This document shows, in pieces, positions 24,043 through 31,689 of a DNA stretch of 36,596 bases. The position numbers and the translations under genes are program-made. Position 1 is the stretch's first letter, and each line of letters opens with the position of its first letter. Origin of the DNA: Mycobacterium sp. shizuoka-1 (GTDB lineage Bacteria; Actinomycetota; Actinomycetes; Mycobacteriales; Mycobacteriaceae); the NCBI RefSeq assembly GCF_002723835.1, contig NZ_BEWG01000035.1, forward strand, positions 9,406-46,001, in the 5' to 3' direction. The notes under the pieces are model-generated. The model made no database searches, was not told the origin of the DNA, and saw nothing but the letters and a program-made list of their open reading frames with translations.

Positions 24043-24802
24043 TCAGCGGGACAGGTCCCATTGGCCGAAGTCGGGCGCCAGGACGTCGTCGACGTCGACA
24101 TTGACACCGTCGATGAGGGCCCCCGGGTCGGACGCGGTGACCACCTCGGTCTGAAAGAGCACGGCGGCGGGTTCGCGCGCGCCGCCGGACCAGGCCTTCG
24201 TCTGCCACGCCCAGCGGTACCCCGGCGCACTGGAATGCCCGATCACCCCGTCACCGATCGCCCATCCGCATTGGCGGACTCCGCCGTAGATACCGGTGCG
24301 CTCGACACCGAGGACCGAATTGATGCCGCGAAACCACGGCAGCGCAGCCGATTTCCACGTGTCCGCGGAGATGTCCTCGTCGACGCTGAAGAAGATCGGC
24401 GCGGAATCCGGACCACCCGCGGCGGCGTGCAGCCGCAGGCGCCGTCTGGGCGTCGGCCACACCCCCGTTGTAGCCACGAGTGAAGTCCGACGGGGTGGGC
24501 CAGCCCGGTTTGCCGAACTGGTAGCAGCTGACCACATGCAGACCCGCCGCGATCAAGCCGTCGGTGTAGGACCGGGTGACCGGCTTGAAATCGAACGTGG
24601 CGCCCGGGCGCAGTTCGGACACGTAGACCAGCGCCCCGCCGTACCCCGCCGCCTTGATCTGTTCCGGCGCGACCTGCCGCACGGCGAAGTCGACGAGCCG
24701 CAGACCATCGGCGCTCGCCCTCGGCGCGCCGAGGACCGCGGCGCCCGCGAACGCCGTGAGGGCATACTTGACGACGTCGCGGCGCGAGGCGACCGGCGTC
24801 AC
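24043..24802 (-). pseudogene. Rv2525c-like Tat-exported DUF1906 protein, frameshifted
   Basis: The gene reads as two overlapping frames. The first (from the GTG at 24802) starts with a twin-arginine signal SRRDVVKYALTAFAGAAVLGAPRASA, then LRLVDFAVRQVAPEQIKAAGYGGALVYVSEL and VVSCYQFGKPGWPTPSDFTRGYNGGVADAQTA. The second continues LRLHAAAGGPDSAPIFFSVDEDISADTWKSAALPWFRGINSVLG to DFGQWDLSR. Together they match the glycoside-hydrolase-like DUF1906 layout of Rv2525c. One extra base in the GG at 24438-24439 (revcomp GCGCCTG, expected GCGCTG) explains the break. It overlaps the transpeptidase stop by four bases (GTGA). It is either a true pseudogene or a sequencing error. Confidence 0.75.
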
Positions 24803-25464
24803 GACCGGGTCGGGATCAGCGAGGGGTCGCCGACGCCGATGGTGATCTGGGGGTTCGCCGCCGGGTCGAGCCAGGTCAGGATCGACTTCATCTCCTCACG
24901 GCCGATCGCGACGCATCCCCAGGTCGGGTTGCCGTCGGTGACGTGCAGGAAAATCCCGGCCACCTTGCCCGGGATGCGTTGCGGATTCGAGGTGATGTTG
25001 ACCGCGTAGTCGTAGACCGGCCCGGAGTCATAGAGGTTTTCGGCGATACCGGACGGCTTGCCGGGGCTGCGCACATGGGTGTTGTAGGTGGGCGATTTCG
25101 CGTCTTCGTCCCACCAGTCCTGGTTGGTGGCCTGGAAGTACGGCATCTTGGTGCCCGGATCGGGTTGGCGGCCGAAGGCCTGATCGAAACCGAATGTCCC
25201 GGCCGGGGTGCGATAGACGCCGTCGGCCGGCGCGCCGACGCCCAGTTCGCCCACCTTGGCCGGCGTCGGACCCAGCACCGCTTTCCAGTCCTGCCCCACC
25301 CGCTGGTAGGCCGTCAGGGTGCCGGTGGTGGCGTTCGCGGCGGGGACTCCGACGACGATCCACTGCGAGGTCGCCACGGCGGGCTCCGCCCCGGCCGGTG
25401 CGGCGACCGCCAGGCTGACCAGCACCGCACCGATCCCGGCCACCAGATTTTTCAACGATTTCAC
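24799..25464 (-). CDS. Secreted L,D-transpeptidase-like (YkuD-family) protein
   Basis: About 221 aa from the GTG at 25464, which gives a clean signal peptide (VKSLKNLVAGIGAVLVSLAVAAPAGAEP); an ATG 13 codons earlier (25503) is the alternative. The catalytic stretch is GIFLHVTDGNPTWGCVAIGREEM, with His and Cys of the YkuD/COG3786 type. The canonical arginine after GCV is missing (GCVAI). Such enzymes make or edit peptidoglycan cross-links, or bind wall material. It is translationally coupled to the Rv2525c-like gene and divergent from tetR. Confidence 0.85.
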   Translation of the reverse strand: MKSLKNLVAGIGAVLVSLAVAAPAGAEPAVATSQWIVVGVPAANATTGTLTAYQRVGQDWKAVLGPTPAKVGELGVGAPADGVYRTPAGTFGFDQAFGRQPDPGTKMPYFQATNQDWWDEDAKSPTYNTHVRSPGKPSGIAENLYDSGPVYDYAVNITSNPQRIPGKVAGIFLHVTDGNPTWGCVAIGREEMKSILTWLDPAANPQITIGVGDPSLIPTRS

Positions 25465-25563
25465 GGGCACCCCGGGGGTCGGATCAGCGACAAGCAGGTT
25501 CATGGTAGCCGCACGCCACGGGCAGATCGGCGCAGCGAAATGGCCTTTTCCAGCAGCCCTGCC

Positions 25564-25586
25564 CAGTACTGTCCTGGACCGTACTG
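25564..25586. promoter_or_regulatory. Palindromic operator before tetR
   Basis: A 23-bp palindrome: arms CAGTACTGTCC and GGACCGTACTG around a central T, with ten of eleven pairs matched. It covers the -35 region of the tetR promoter and lies 99 bases from the transpeptidase GTG. It is a good autoregulation site for the TetR regulator. Confidence 0.7.
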
Positions 25587-25604
25587 CCGTCTCGGCTCTA
25601 TGGT
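25575..25604 (+). promoter_or_regulatory. tetR promoter, leaderless type
   Basis: TGGACC (25575-25580) and TATGGT (25599-25604) are spaced 18 bases apart, and the GTG at 25611 lies six bases after the -10, which suggests a message starting at or next to the start codon. The -35 lies in the centre of the palindrome. Confidence 0.5.
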
Positions 25605-25610
25605 GGCGCT

Positions 25611-26207
25611 GTGACCCAGATTGCCGACCACGCCGCGGACACCTCGCCCTGGTCGCCGCGTGAGGCCGAGTTACTGGCGGCCACGCTCGTGCTGCTGCAG
25701 CAGCACGGGTACGAGCGCCTGACCGTGGACGCTGTCGCGGCGGCCGCCAAGGCCAGCAAGGCCACCGTGTACCGGCGCTGGCCGTCGAAGGGCGAACTGG
25801 TGCTGGCCGCGTTCATCGAGGGCTGCCGTCAGGTCACCGTCCTGCCCGACACCGGCACCTTGCGGGGTGACCTGCTGCGGCTGGGCGAGGCGATCACCGA
25901 TCACGCCACCCGGCATTCGGCCACCATTCGCGCGGTGATGGTCGAGGTGTCCCGCGACCCGGCGCTGCGCGAGGCGATGCAGCATCAATTCCTCGACCAG
26001 CGCAAGGCGTTGATCGAGCTGGTCCTACAACACGCGGTCGACCGCGGGGAGATCGAGGCGGCCGCGATCAGCGAGGAACTCTGGGATCTGCTGCCTGGCT
26101 ACCTGATCTTCCGCTCGATCGTCCCCAACCGTCCGCCGACGAAGAAGACGGTGCAGGCGCTCGTCGACAACGTCATCGTCCCGAGCCTGACCAGAACCCT
26201 GCACTGA
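25611..26207 (+). CDS. TetR-family regulator
   Basis: A 198-aa TetR repressor. The HTH is ERLTVDAVAAAAKASKATVYRRWPSKGELVLAAF (about residues 36-68) and a helical ligand-binding domain follows. It is next to mmpL on the same strand and divergent from the transpeptidase gene, in the arrangement of regulators of MmpL efflux or lipid export. Related palindromes lie before its own start and before mmpL. The GTG start has no obvious RBS but a good -10 at leaderless distance. Confidence 0.92.
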   Translation: MTQIADHAADTSPWSPREAELLAATLVLLQQHGYERLTVDAVAAAAKASKATVYRRWPSKGELVLAAFIEGCRQVTVLPDTGTLRGDLLRLGEAITDHATRHSATIRAVMVEVSRDPALREAMQHQFLDQRKALIELVLQHAVDRGEIEAAAISEELWDLLPGYLIFRSIVPNRPPTKKTVQALVDNVIVPSLTRTLH

Positions 26208-26220
26208 GACAAGTCTTGCC

Positions 26221-26243
26221 CGGTCAGGTCCAGTACCGTACCG
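26221..26243. promoter_or_regulatory. Second copy of the TetR operator, before mmpL
   Basis: On the minus strand this site agrees at 17 of 23 positions with the palindrome at 25564-25586 and is itself palindromic at eight of eleven pairs (CGGTnnGGTnC-T-GnACCnnACCG). It lies 142 bases before the mmpL ATG, so mmpL is the likely second target. Confidence 0.6.
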
Positions 26244-26364
26244 TACCGCCTAGAACGATCGGGTCCGCCCAGCCGTGAATCGGTCGCTCCCCGCCCAGTG
26301 TTCTCATCGCCGGTCGTCGAAAGGCTAACGGGTGCATAGGTTTGCGTTCGGAGCGCTGGCCCGC

Positions 26365-26379
26365 CGGGGTGGGACCCCG
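26365..26379 (+). promoter_or_regulatory. Hairpin at the mmpL start
   Basis: CGGGGT-GGG-ACCCCG, a perfect 6-bp stem, ends five bases before the ATG. It includes the only purine-rich stretch that could serve as ribosome-binding site (GGTGGGA), so folding could limit translation of mmpL. Confidence 0.45.
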
Positions 26380-26384
26380 CCGCG

Positions 26385-29267
26385 ATGAGCGACCACCAGG
26401 AATCCGGGCAGACCTGGACGCACCGGGCCGCGCGGGCGTGCCGGGTGCTGTGCATTCCGATCTTGCTGTTCTGGTTGGCCGTCGCCGCCGTCACCAACGC
26501 AGTGGTGCCCCAGCTCGAAGTCGTCGGTGAAGCCCACAACGTCGCCCTGAGCTCGCCCAGCGCCCCGTCGTTGCAGGCGTTCCAGCGCATCGGCAAGGTG
26601 TTCGGCGAGTTCGATTCCGACAGTGCGGCGATGATCGTGCTCGAAGGCGATCAGCCGCTCGGCGCCGAGGCGCACCAGTACTACGACACCCTGATCAAAC
26701 GTATCGAGGCCGACCGCACCCACGTGCAGCACGTGCAGGACTTCTGGGGTGATCCGCTGACCGCCGCGGGAGCCCAGAGCCCCGACGGCAAGGCCGCCTA
26801 CGTCCAGGTGTTCCTGTCCGGCAACCAAGGCGAGGCGCTGTCACTGGCCTCCGTCGACGCCGTGCGCGACATCGTCGACCACACCCCCGCGCCACCGGGC
26901 GTGAAGGCGTATGTGACCGGTGCCGCGGCACAGGTGGCCGATCAGTTCGAGACGGGCGACAAGGGCACCACGAAGGTCACTCTGCTGACCATCGCGGTGA
27001 TCGCGATCATGTTGCTGATCGTCTACCGCTCACCGGTGACCATGATCCTGATGCTGATCACCGTGCTGATCGAAATGTCCGCCGCTCGAGGCATCGTCGC
27101 GTGGCTGGCCGACTCGGGTTTCATCGGGCTCTCGACGTATTCGACCAACATCCTCACGCTCCTGGTCATCGCGGCCGGCACGGACTATGCGATCTTCCTC
27201 GTCGGCCGCTACCACGAAGAGCGGTCGGCCGGTGTCGACCGGGAGACCGCGTACTACGACACCTACCGCGGCACCTCACACGTGATTTTGGGTTCCGGCC
27301 TGACGATCGTCGGCGCGGTCTACTGCTTGACCTTTACCCGCAACCCCTACTTCCAGAGCCTGGGCATCCCGGCCGCCATCGGTGTGTTCATCGCGCTGAT
27401 CGCCGCGGTCACCCTGGCTCCCGCCGTACTGACCATCGCCAGCCGGTTCGGGCTGATGGATCCCAAGCGGCGGACCAAGACCCGGGGCTGGCGGCGCGTC
27501 GGCACGGCCATCGTGCGCTGGCCCGGGCCGATCCTGGTGGTCTCCCTCGCCATCGCCCTGATCGGTCTGCTCGCGCTGCCCGGTTACAAGACCAGCTATG
27601 ACGTCGGCGCCTACATGCCCGCCGACGCCCCGTCCAACGTCGGCTACACCGCCGCCGAGCGACATTTCTCGAAGGCCCGGCTCAACCCCGAACTGATGAT
27701 GATCGAGGCCGATCACGATCTGCGGAACCCGACCGACATGATCCTGCTGGAGCGGGTCGCCAAGGCCGTGTTCCACACGCCCGGTATCGCGATGGTTCAA
27801 TCGATCACCCGGCCGTTGGGCACCCCGCTGGACCACAGCTCGATCCCCTTCCAGATCAGCGCCGGCAGCCTCGCCCAGATCAACAACCTGCCGTTCCAGC
27901 AGGCCCGCGCCGCCGACCTGATCAAACAGGTGGGCGAGATCGACAAGTCGATCAACATCCTGCGCCAGCAGTACACGCTGCAGCAGCAGAGTTCGGCAGC
28001 CACCCACGAGCAGGTCGAGGCGTTCCACAAGACCGTGGAAGTCGCCCAGGATCTGCGCAACAAGATCGCCAACTTCGACGACTTCTTCCGGCCGTTGCGG
28101 AACTACTTCTACTGGGAACCGCACTGTTTCGACATCCCGATCTGCGCCGCGTTTCGGTCGGTCTTCGACGCCCTGGACGGCATCGACGCACTGACTGATC
28201 AATTGGCCAATGTGACAGCGAGTTTGGACAAGCTGGATGCACTGCAGCCCAAGCTGCTGGCCCTGATCCCGCAGAACATCGACAGCCAGCAGGCCAACCG
28301 CGACCTGACCATGACCAACTACGCCACCCAGTCGGGCCTCTACGACCAGGCCGCGGCGGCGCTGGAGAACTCGACAGCTCTCGGCGCGGCGTTCGACGCA
28401 GCCAAGACCGACGACTCGTTCTATCTTCCGCCAGAAGCGTTCGGTAATTCCGAGTTTCAGCGCGGGCTCAAGCTGTTCCTGTCCCCCGACGGCAAAGCCG
28501 CCCGGTTGATCATCACCCATGACGTGGATCCCGCGACGCCGGAAGGTCTGACGCACATCGACGCGATCCGGCATTCGGCACAGGAGGCGATCAAGGGAAC
28601 GCCGCTGGCCGGGTCGAGCATCTACATCGGCGGCACGGCGGCGACCTACAAGGACATCGCCGAGATGGCTCGCTACGACCTGATGATCGCCGGGATCGCC
28701 GCGCTGTCGCTGATCCTGCTCATCATGATGTTCATCACCAGAAGCCTGGTGGCGGCGCTGGTGATCGTCGGGACCGTGGCACTGTCCCTGGGCGCATCGT
28801 TCGGGCTGTCGGTTCTGGTGTGGCAGTACCTGTTCGGCATGCCGCTGTACTGGGTGGTGTTGGCACTGGCCGTGATCCTGCTGCTGGCGGTCGGCTCGGA
28901 CTACAACCTGTTGCTGATCTCGCGGTTCAAAGAGGAGATCGGCGCCGGGTTGAACACCGGCATCATCCGCGCGATGGCCAGCACCGGCGGAGTGGTCACC
29001 GCCGCCGGCCTCGTATTCGCCTTCACCATGGGCTCATTCATCTTCAGTGACCTGCTGGTGCTCGGTCAGATCGGCACCACCATCGGGCTGGGCCTGCTGT
29101 TCGACACCCTGATCGTGCGGTCGTTCATGACGCCGTCGATCGCCGCACTGCTCGGCCGGTGGTTCTGGTGGCCGCTGCGCGTACGGCCACGCCCGGCCAG
29201 CTCGATGCTGCGTCCGTATGGCCCCCGGCCCGCGGTGCGTCAACTACTGCTGTGGGAAGACGACTGA
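26385..29267 (+). CDS. MmpL-family RND transporter (MmpL4/5-like)
   Basis: A 960-aa inner-membrane transporter. TM1 lies at about residues 20-40. A first soluble loop follows, then TM2-6 (about 195-370) with the proton-relay motif AAGTDYAIFLVGRYHEE near 266. A long second loop (about 410-760) contains a coiled-coil stretch (QQYTLQQQSSAATHEQVEAF; LANVTASLDKLDALQPK) and the paired cysteines of CFDIPIC; the last TM block has GSDYNLLLISRF near 837. This layout is that of MmpL4/MmpL5, which export siderophores or drugs with an MmpS partner. No mmpS is present beside it, so the partner must be elsewhere or is not needed. Confidence 0.95.
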   Translation: MSDHQESGQTWTHRAARACRVLCIPILLFWLAVAAVTNAVVPQLEVVGEAHNVALSSPSAPSLQAFQRIGKVFGEFDSDSAAMIVLEGDQPLGAEAHQYYDTLIKRIEADRTHVQHVQDFWGDPLTAAGAQSPDGKAAYVQVFLSGNQGEALSLASVDAVRDIVDHTPAPPGVKAYVTGAAAQVADQFETGDKGTTKVTLLTIAVIAIMLLIVYRSPVTMILMLITVLIEMSAARGIVAWLADSGFIGLSTYSTNILTLLVIAAGTDYAIFLVGRYHEERSAGVDRETAYYDTYRGTSHVILGSGLTIVGAVYCLTFTRNPYFQSLGIPAAIGVFIALIAAVTLAPAVLTIASRFGLMDPKRRTKTRGWRRVGTAIVRWPGPILVVSLAIALIGLLALPGYKTSYDVGAYMPADAPSNVGYTAAERHFSKARLNPELMMIEADHDLRNPTDMILLERVAKAVFHTPGIAMVQSITRPLGTPLDHSSIPFQISAGSLAQINNLPFQQARAADLIKQVGEIDKSINILRQQYTLQQQSSAATHEQVEAFHKTVEVAQDLRNKIANFDDFFRPLRNYFYWEPHCFDIPICAAFRSVFDALDGIDALTDQLANVTASLDKLDALQPKLLALIPQNIDSQQANRDLTMTNYATQSGLYDQAAAALENSTALGAAFDAAKTDDSFYLPPEAFGNSEFQRGLKLFLSPDGKAARLIITHDVDPATPEGLTHIDAIRHSAQEAIKGTPLAGSSIYIGGTAATYKDIAEMARYDLMIAGIAALSLILLIMMFITRSLVAALVIVGTVALSLGASFGLSVLVWQYLFGMPLYWVVLALAVILLLAVGSDYNLLLISRFKEEIGAGLNTGIIRAMASTGGVVTAAGLVFAFTMGSFIFSDLLVLGQIGTTIGLGLLFDTLIVRSFMTPSIAALLGRWFWWPLRVRPRPASSMLRPYGPRPAVRQLLLWEDD

Positions 29268-29409
29268 CGGCCCGGTTGTCAGCGAAGACACATCGTTTCC
29301 CTATCGAAATCCAGGTTTGCCCCATTTGCAACACGGGTAACTTTGGTAACAGGTGCCGCACGGCGGCGCCGCCCTCACCAGCGAAGAAAGAGCCGAATGG
29401 ATTACCGCT

Positions 29410-29871
29410 ATGAATACAGTCCTCTACTTCAGCACCCGCGGCGCCGTGTATGAGACCCGTGCCTACACCAAGGCCGATATCGATCGACTCGTCCAAGACC
29501 GACAACTGCACTGCCTGACCAGCACCGACCGCCGTTTCGACTTCTGGTTCAGCCCGTCCCGGCCGGGATGCCAGAGCCGCATCAATCAGCGCGCCACTGA
29601 ATTGTTCCTGGCCACAACGAATTTCACGGCCAAGTCAGTGCCCCTGCTGCCCGGGTGCATCGTGGTCGCCACTCACGACGCCGACGGCGACCTCGACGGG
29701 CTCAGCTGGCAGCAACTCGATCTCCTGGTGCGGCGCAACCGCTCGCTGACCGACCGCGACCTGCGCATCCTCGAGCGCAGGATCGCCCGTCATGACCGCC
29801 GTCAGCCGCGTCCGGCGGCTCCGGCGGCAACCGGGCACAGCGCGCGGCCGCGCATTCCAGCAGCGCACTGA
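29410..29871 (+). CDS. Hypothetical protein, 153 aa
   Basis: No family is recognised. It begins NTVLYFSTRGAVYETRAYTKADIDRLVQDRQLHCLTSTDRRFDFWF. The middle GCIVVATHDADGDLDGLSWQQLDLLVRRNRSLTDRDLRILERRIARH looks like a compact alpha/beta domain. The last 25 residues are low-complexity Arg/Pro/Ala. There is no signal peptide. The ATG at 29410 has only a weak RBS. G+C is a little lower in the upstream 100 bases, which contain a GGTAAC direct repeat (29336-29341 and 29345-29350). Confidence 0.65.
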   Translation: MNTVLYFSTRGAVYETRAYTKADIDRLVQDRQLHCLTSTDRRFDFWFSPSRPGCQSRINQRATELFLATTNFTAKSVPLLPGCIVVATHDADGDLDGLSWQQLDLLVRRNRSLTDRDLRILERRIARHDRRQPRPAAPAATGHSARPRIPAAH

Positions 29872-29944
29872 TCACGTCCCAGACCTCTTCAGCCTGATCC
29901 AAATCGGCTGGCGGAGTGGACATTCCGAGTAACCTCGAACGGGG

Positions 29945-29975
29945 CTGACATCGGCGCACCGAATCTCGGTATGGT
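29945..29975 (+). promoter_or_regulatory. Leaderless promoter of the ThrE-like exporter
   Basis: CTGACA (29945-29950) and TATGGT (29970-29975) are spaced 19 bases apart. The ATG at 29983 begins seven bases after the -10, where the RNA should start, and no RBS is visible before it. Confidence 0.5.
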
Positions 29976-29982
29976 CGGGTAA

Positions 29983-31560
29983 ATGGCATCCGATCGACCC
30001 GGTTGGGCGGCGCGACGCCGCGGGCTGAACATCAGCCTGCGGGGCCGGCGAGACCCCGCGTCCGGTGCAGGTCAACGCACGCGTGTTTCGTCCAGCTTGG
30101 GTGACCGGCACACCCGCAGGGTGCTTGACCTGACCATCCGGCTTGCTGAGGTGATGTTGTCCTCCGGGTCGGGCACCGCCGACGTCGTGGCCACCGCCCA
30201 AGACGTTGCCCAGGCCTACCAACTCACCGATTGTGTGGTCGACGTCTTCGTCACCACCATTTTCGTCTCTGCGCTGCCCACTGTGGACAGTCCACCCGTC
30301 ACCATCGTGCGGTCGGTACAGGCACGATCCACCGATTACACCCGGCTGGCCGAACTCGACGAGTTGGTGCGGCGCATCACCGGGGGAGGTGTCTCCGTCG
30401 ACGAGGCCCACGAAGCCATGGACGAACTGGCGGCGCGACCCCATCCCTATCCCCGGTGGGTCGCGACGGCGGGATGGGCCGGATTCGCGGTCGGTATTGC
30501 GATGCTGTTGGGTGGCACCTGGCTGACGTGTCTGTTGGCAGCCGTGTCGTCGGTGTTGATCGACCGTGTCGGCCGGCTGCTCAACCGCGTGGGCGTGCCG
30601 TTCTTCTTCCAGCAGGCCGTCGGCGCCTTGATCGCCACCCTGGTTGCGGCCGCGGCTTTTGTGCTGGCGGGGCAGGGACCCACTGCCCTCGTGGCCACCG
30701 GAATCGTCATGCTGCTGTCCGGGATGACGCTGGTGGGATCGGTACAGGACGCGTTGACCGGCTACATGCTGACCGCGGTGGCGCGCCTCGGCGATGTGGT
30801 GTTCCTGACCGCCGGGATCGTGGTCGGCATACTCGGCGGCCTGAAGGTCGCCGCCTTGGCCGGTATCCAGATCGAGCTCCACGTCGATGCCACCGAATCG
30901 TTTGTCACGCCGAACCGGCCGCTGCCGATCCTGCTGGCGATATCGGGTGCCGCGCTGGCGGGCGCCTGCCTGACCATCGCCAGCTATGCCCGCCCACGGG
31001 CGGTCGTCACCGCGGGGGCGGTGGCGGGCCTCGCCGAACTCCTTCTGATCAGTCTGGCGAACGCCGATCTCGGCCAGGTGGTGGCAACCGGCACCGCGGC
31101 AGTAGGCGTCGGCCTCTTGGCGACGTTTCTCTCGATCCGTCAGCAAGCACCCGCCCTGGTCACCGCGACTGCGGGCATCACCCCGATGTTGCCAGGCATG
31201 GCGGTGTTTCGGTCGGTGTTCTTTCTGGCCGTCGACAACAACTACGTCGGCGGGACAGCCCAGGCGCTGGCTGCGGCCGCCACCGCACTGGCCATCGCAG
31301 CGGGGGCGGTCATGGGTGAATTGCTGGCCTCCCCGCTGCGCTATGGCGCCGGCCGGGTGGGTGAATTCATCCGCGTCGAAGAGCCGCCCGGCCTTCGCCG
31401 GGCCGTCGGACGAGTGGTCCGCCTGCGGCCTGCCACTGGACGGGTCGTCAACCGAGGACCCCATCAACGTTCCTGGAGTGTCGCGCTGGAACCCACCCCG
31501 GCGACCGAGGCGGCCCCAGCGTTGCCCAGGCTTCATGCGGACGGATCAGACGAGCAGTAA
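29983..31560 (+). CDS. ThrE-family threonine/serine exporter-like protein
   Basis: A 525-aa membrane protein. The N-terminal soluble domain (about residues 40-160) has the DUF1212 start LDLTIRLAEVMLSSGSGTADVVATAQDVAQAYQL. Ten or so hydrophobic segments follow (about 160-460), including the second domain's ATAGITPMLPGMAVFRSVFFLAVDN, typical of the ThrE/DUF3815 half. The tail is basic and Pro-rich. ThrE exports threonine and serine in corynebacteria; the natural substrate here is inference. A leaderless promoter precedes it. Confidence 0.9.
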   Translation: MASDRPGWAARRRGLNISLRGRRDPASGAGQRTRVSSSLGDRHTRRVLDLTIRLAEVMLSSGSGTADVVATAQDVAQAYQLTDCVVDVFVTTIFVSALPTVDSPPVTIVRSVQARSTDYTRLAELDELVRRITGGGVSVDEAHEAMDELAARPHPYPRWVATAGWAGFAVGIAMLLGGTWLTCLLAAVSSVLIDRVGRLLNRVGVPFFFQQAVGALIATLVAAAAFVLAGQGPTALVATGIVMLLSGMTLVGSVQDALTGYMLTAVARLGDVVFLTAGIVVGILGGLKVAALAGIQIELHVDATESFVTPNRPLPILLAISGAALAGACLTIASYARPRAVVTAGAVAGLAELLLISLANADLGQVVATGTAAVGVGLLATFLSIRQQAPALVTATAGITPMLPGMAVFRSVFFLAVDNNYVGGTAQALAAAATALAIAAGAVMGELLASPLRYGAGRVGEFIRVEEPPGLRRAVGRVVRLRPATGRVVNRGPHQRSWSVALEPTPATEAAPALPRLHADGSDEQ

Positions 31561-31652
31561 CGCCCCCCGGTTCGCGACGGCGGCACCCGCAGCATCGATT
31601 CGAATGTCCCCCGAGGGTTTCATCACGGCGAGACTGGGAACGTGCTGTGGGG

Positions 31653-31667
31653 TGTGCGGGCCGCACA
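31653..31667. promoter_or_regulatory. 15-bp perfect palindrome before the MHS symporter
   Basis: TGTGCGG-G-CCGCACA ends 22 bases before the GTG of the symporter and just ahead of its strong RBS. It could be a compact operator or a leader hairpin. Confidence 0.45.
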
Positions 31668-31689
31668 TCGCCTACCTGAGGAGGTTCCG

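Noticed and set aside
26208..26384. An mmpS gene before mmpL
   Set aside because: The space is only 177 bases and holds the operator and a hairpin; no MmpS-like coding frame is present.
27276..28574. A 432-codon minus-strand frame inside mmpL
   Set aside because: No motif; the plus strand is a well-preserved MmpL.
29872..31536. A 554-codon minus-strand frame opposite the ThrE-like gene
   Set aside because: It is rich in Gly, His, Gln and Arg with no recognisable motif. The plus strand has clear membrane segments and the ThrE motifs.
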